Shown in pieces: positions 63,184 through 64,000 of a stretch of DNA of 64,000 bases (within the stretch, counting starts at the first letter, position 1; every line of letters starts with the position of its first letter). This stretch comes from an uncultured Caldilinea sp. Its GTDB lineage: Bacteria; Chloroflexota; Anaerolineae; Caldilineales; Caldilineaceae. The DNA lies in the NCBI RefSeq assembly GCF_937128415.1, contig NZ_CAKZMJ010000033.1, forward strand, positions 1 to 64,000. The letters are read 5' to 3'. The notes beneath the pieces were generated by a model. It searched no databases, was not told the origin of the DNA, and saw nothing but the letters and a program-made list of their open reading frames with translations. Position numbers and translations under genes: made by a program.

Positions 63184-64000
<817 letters not shown>

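Overview
The window is about 64 kb of GC-rich bacterial chromosome, most likely from a filamentous Chloroflexota of the Caldilineae/Anaerolineae type. That placement is an inference from gene content and style: a Tad pilus locus with no secretin gene seen, a NEW3-domain protein operon with an ABC-2 exporter, a FakA/FakB pair, a tungsten-type aldehyde ferredoxin oxidoreductase, a zinc-finger L28, and high GC. I found no rRNA, tRNA, CRISPR array, insertion sequence or phage gene. The genes are mostly ordinary chromosomal housekeeping and metabolic genes in short operons.

Layout. 1-458 is a repeat-bearing spacer. 459-3603 holds a C45-type acyltransferase, a MarR regulator and an MFS exporter. 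3837-7667 (minus) holds Mn-type superoxide dismutase, a methyltransferase, a metallophosphoesterase and a PaaK-like adenylate-forming enzyme. 7924-16077 (plus) holds transketolase, a small membrane protein, DNA polymerase III delta, RecF and a large SF1 helicase with a RelE-like N-terminus. 16161-18385 (minus) holds AlkA and biotin carboxylase, divergent from CorA, a hypothetical protein and a Nudix hydrolase. 20697-26875 holds a CrtC/lipocalin-like lipoprotein, a DinB-like protein, an N-acetylglucosamine catabolic operon (ROK kinase, NagA, SIS-type deaminase) and an orphan CobS.

26997-34575 is a visibly lower-GC carbohydrate cassette: a GH2 hydrolase and a GntR/LacI-type regulator on the minus strand face a CUT1 sugar ABC transporter (binding protein and two permeases, no ATPase). 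Near-consensus promoters on both sides carry matching operator-like sites just downstream of their -10 boxes, so the regulator probably controls both itself and the transporter. 34611-39729 (minus) holds the aldehyde ferredoxin oxidoreductase and a NEW3 protein/ABC-2 exporter operon. 39919-45045 holds a methyltransferase, a small EamA/SMR-like protein, FtsH, RlmN and L28. 45349-51773 holds FakA, FakB, RecG, a low-complexity membrane protein and a DUF1643 protein. 52064-56018 (minus) holds an iron alcohol dehydrogenase with an SCP2 protein, an RNase H-like exonuclease and a methyltransferase. 56079-57830 is RecJ. 58155-64000 is a Tad pilus locus (Flp pilin, TadE, CpaB, TadZ/CpaE, TadB, TadC, a TPR membrane protein cut by the window end), in which the ATPase gene tadA is not at its usual place between tadZ and tadB.

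Between genes there are at least four families of repeats: arms of GTGTTGCGTG/CACGCAACAC (three copies), a short GTGCGGCT/AGCCGCAC palindrome, a longer element with a GGAAGCGCAGCT core (three copies, one inverted), and a 107-bp tandem unit with a strong hairpin. The most interesting points are the RelE-like/SF1 helicase fusion, the overlapping divergent corA/accC promoters that share a palindromic -10 box, the operator layout of the sugar cassette, two candidate leaderless genes (rlmN and recJ), and the Tad locus without an in-place TadA whose TadZ has a changed Walker A.
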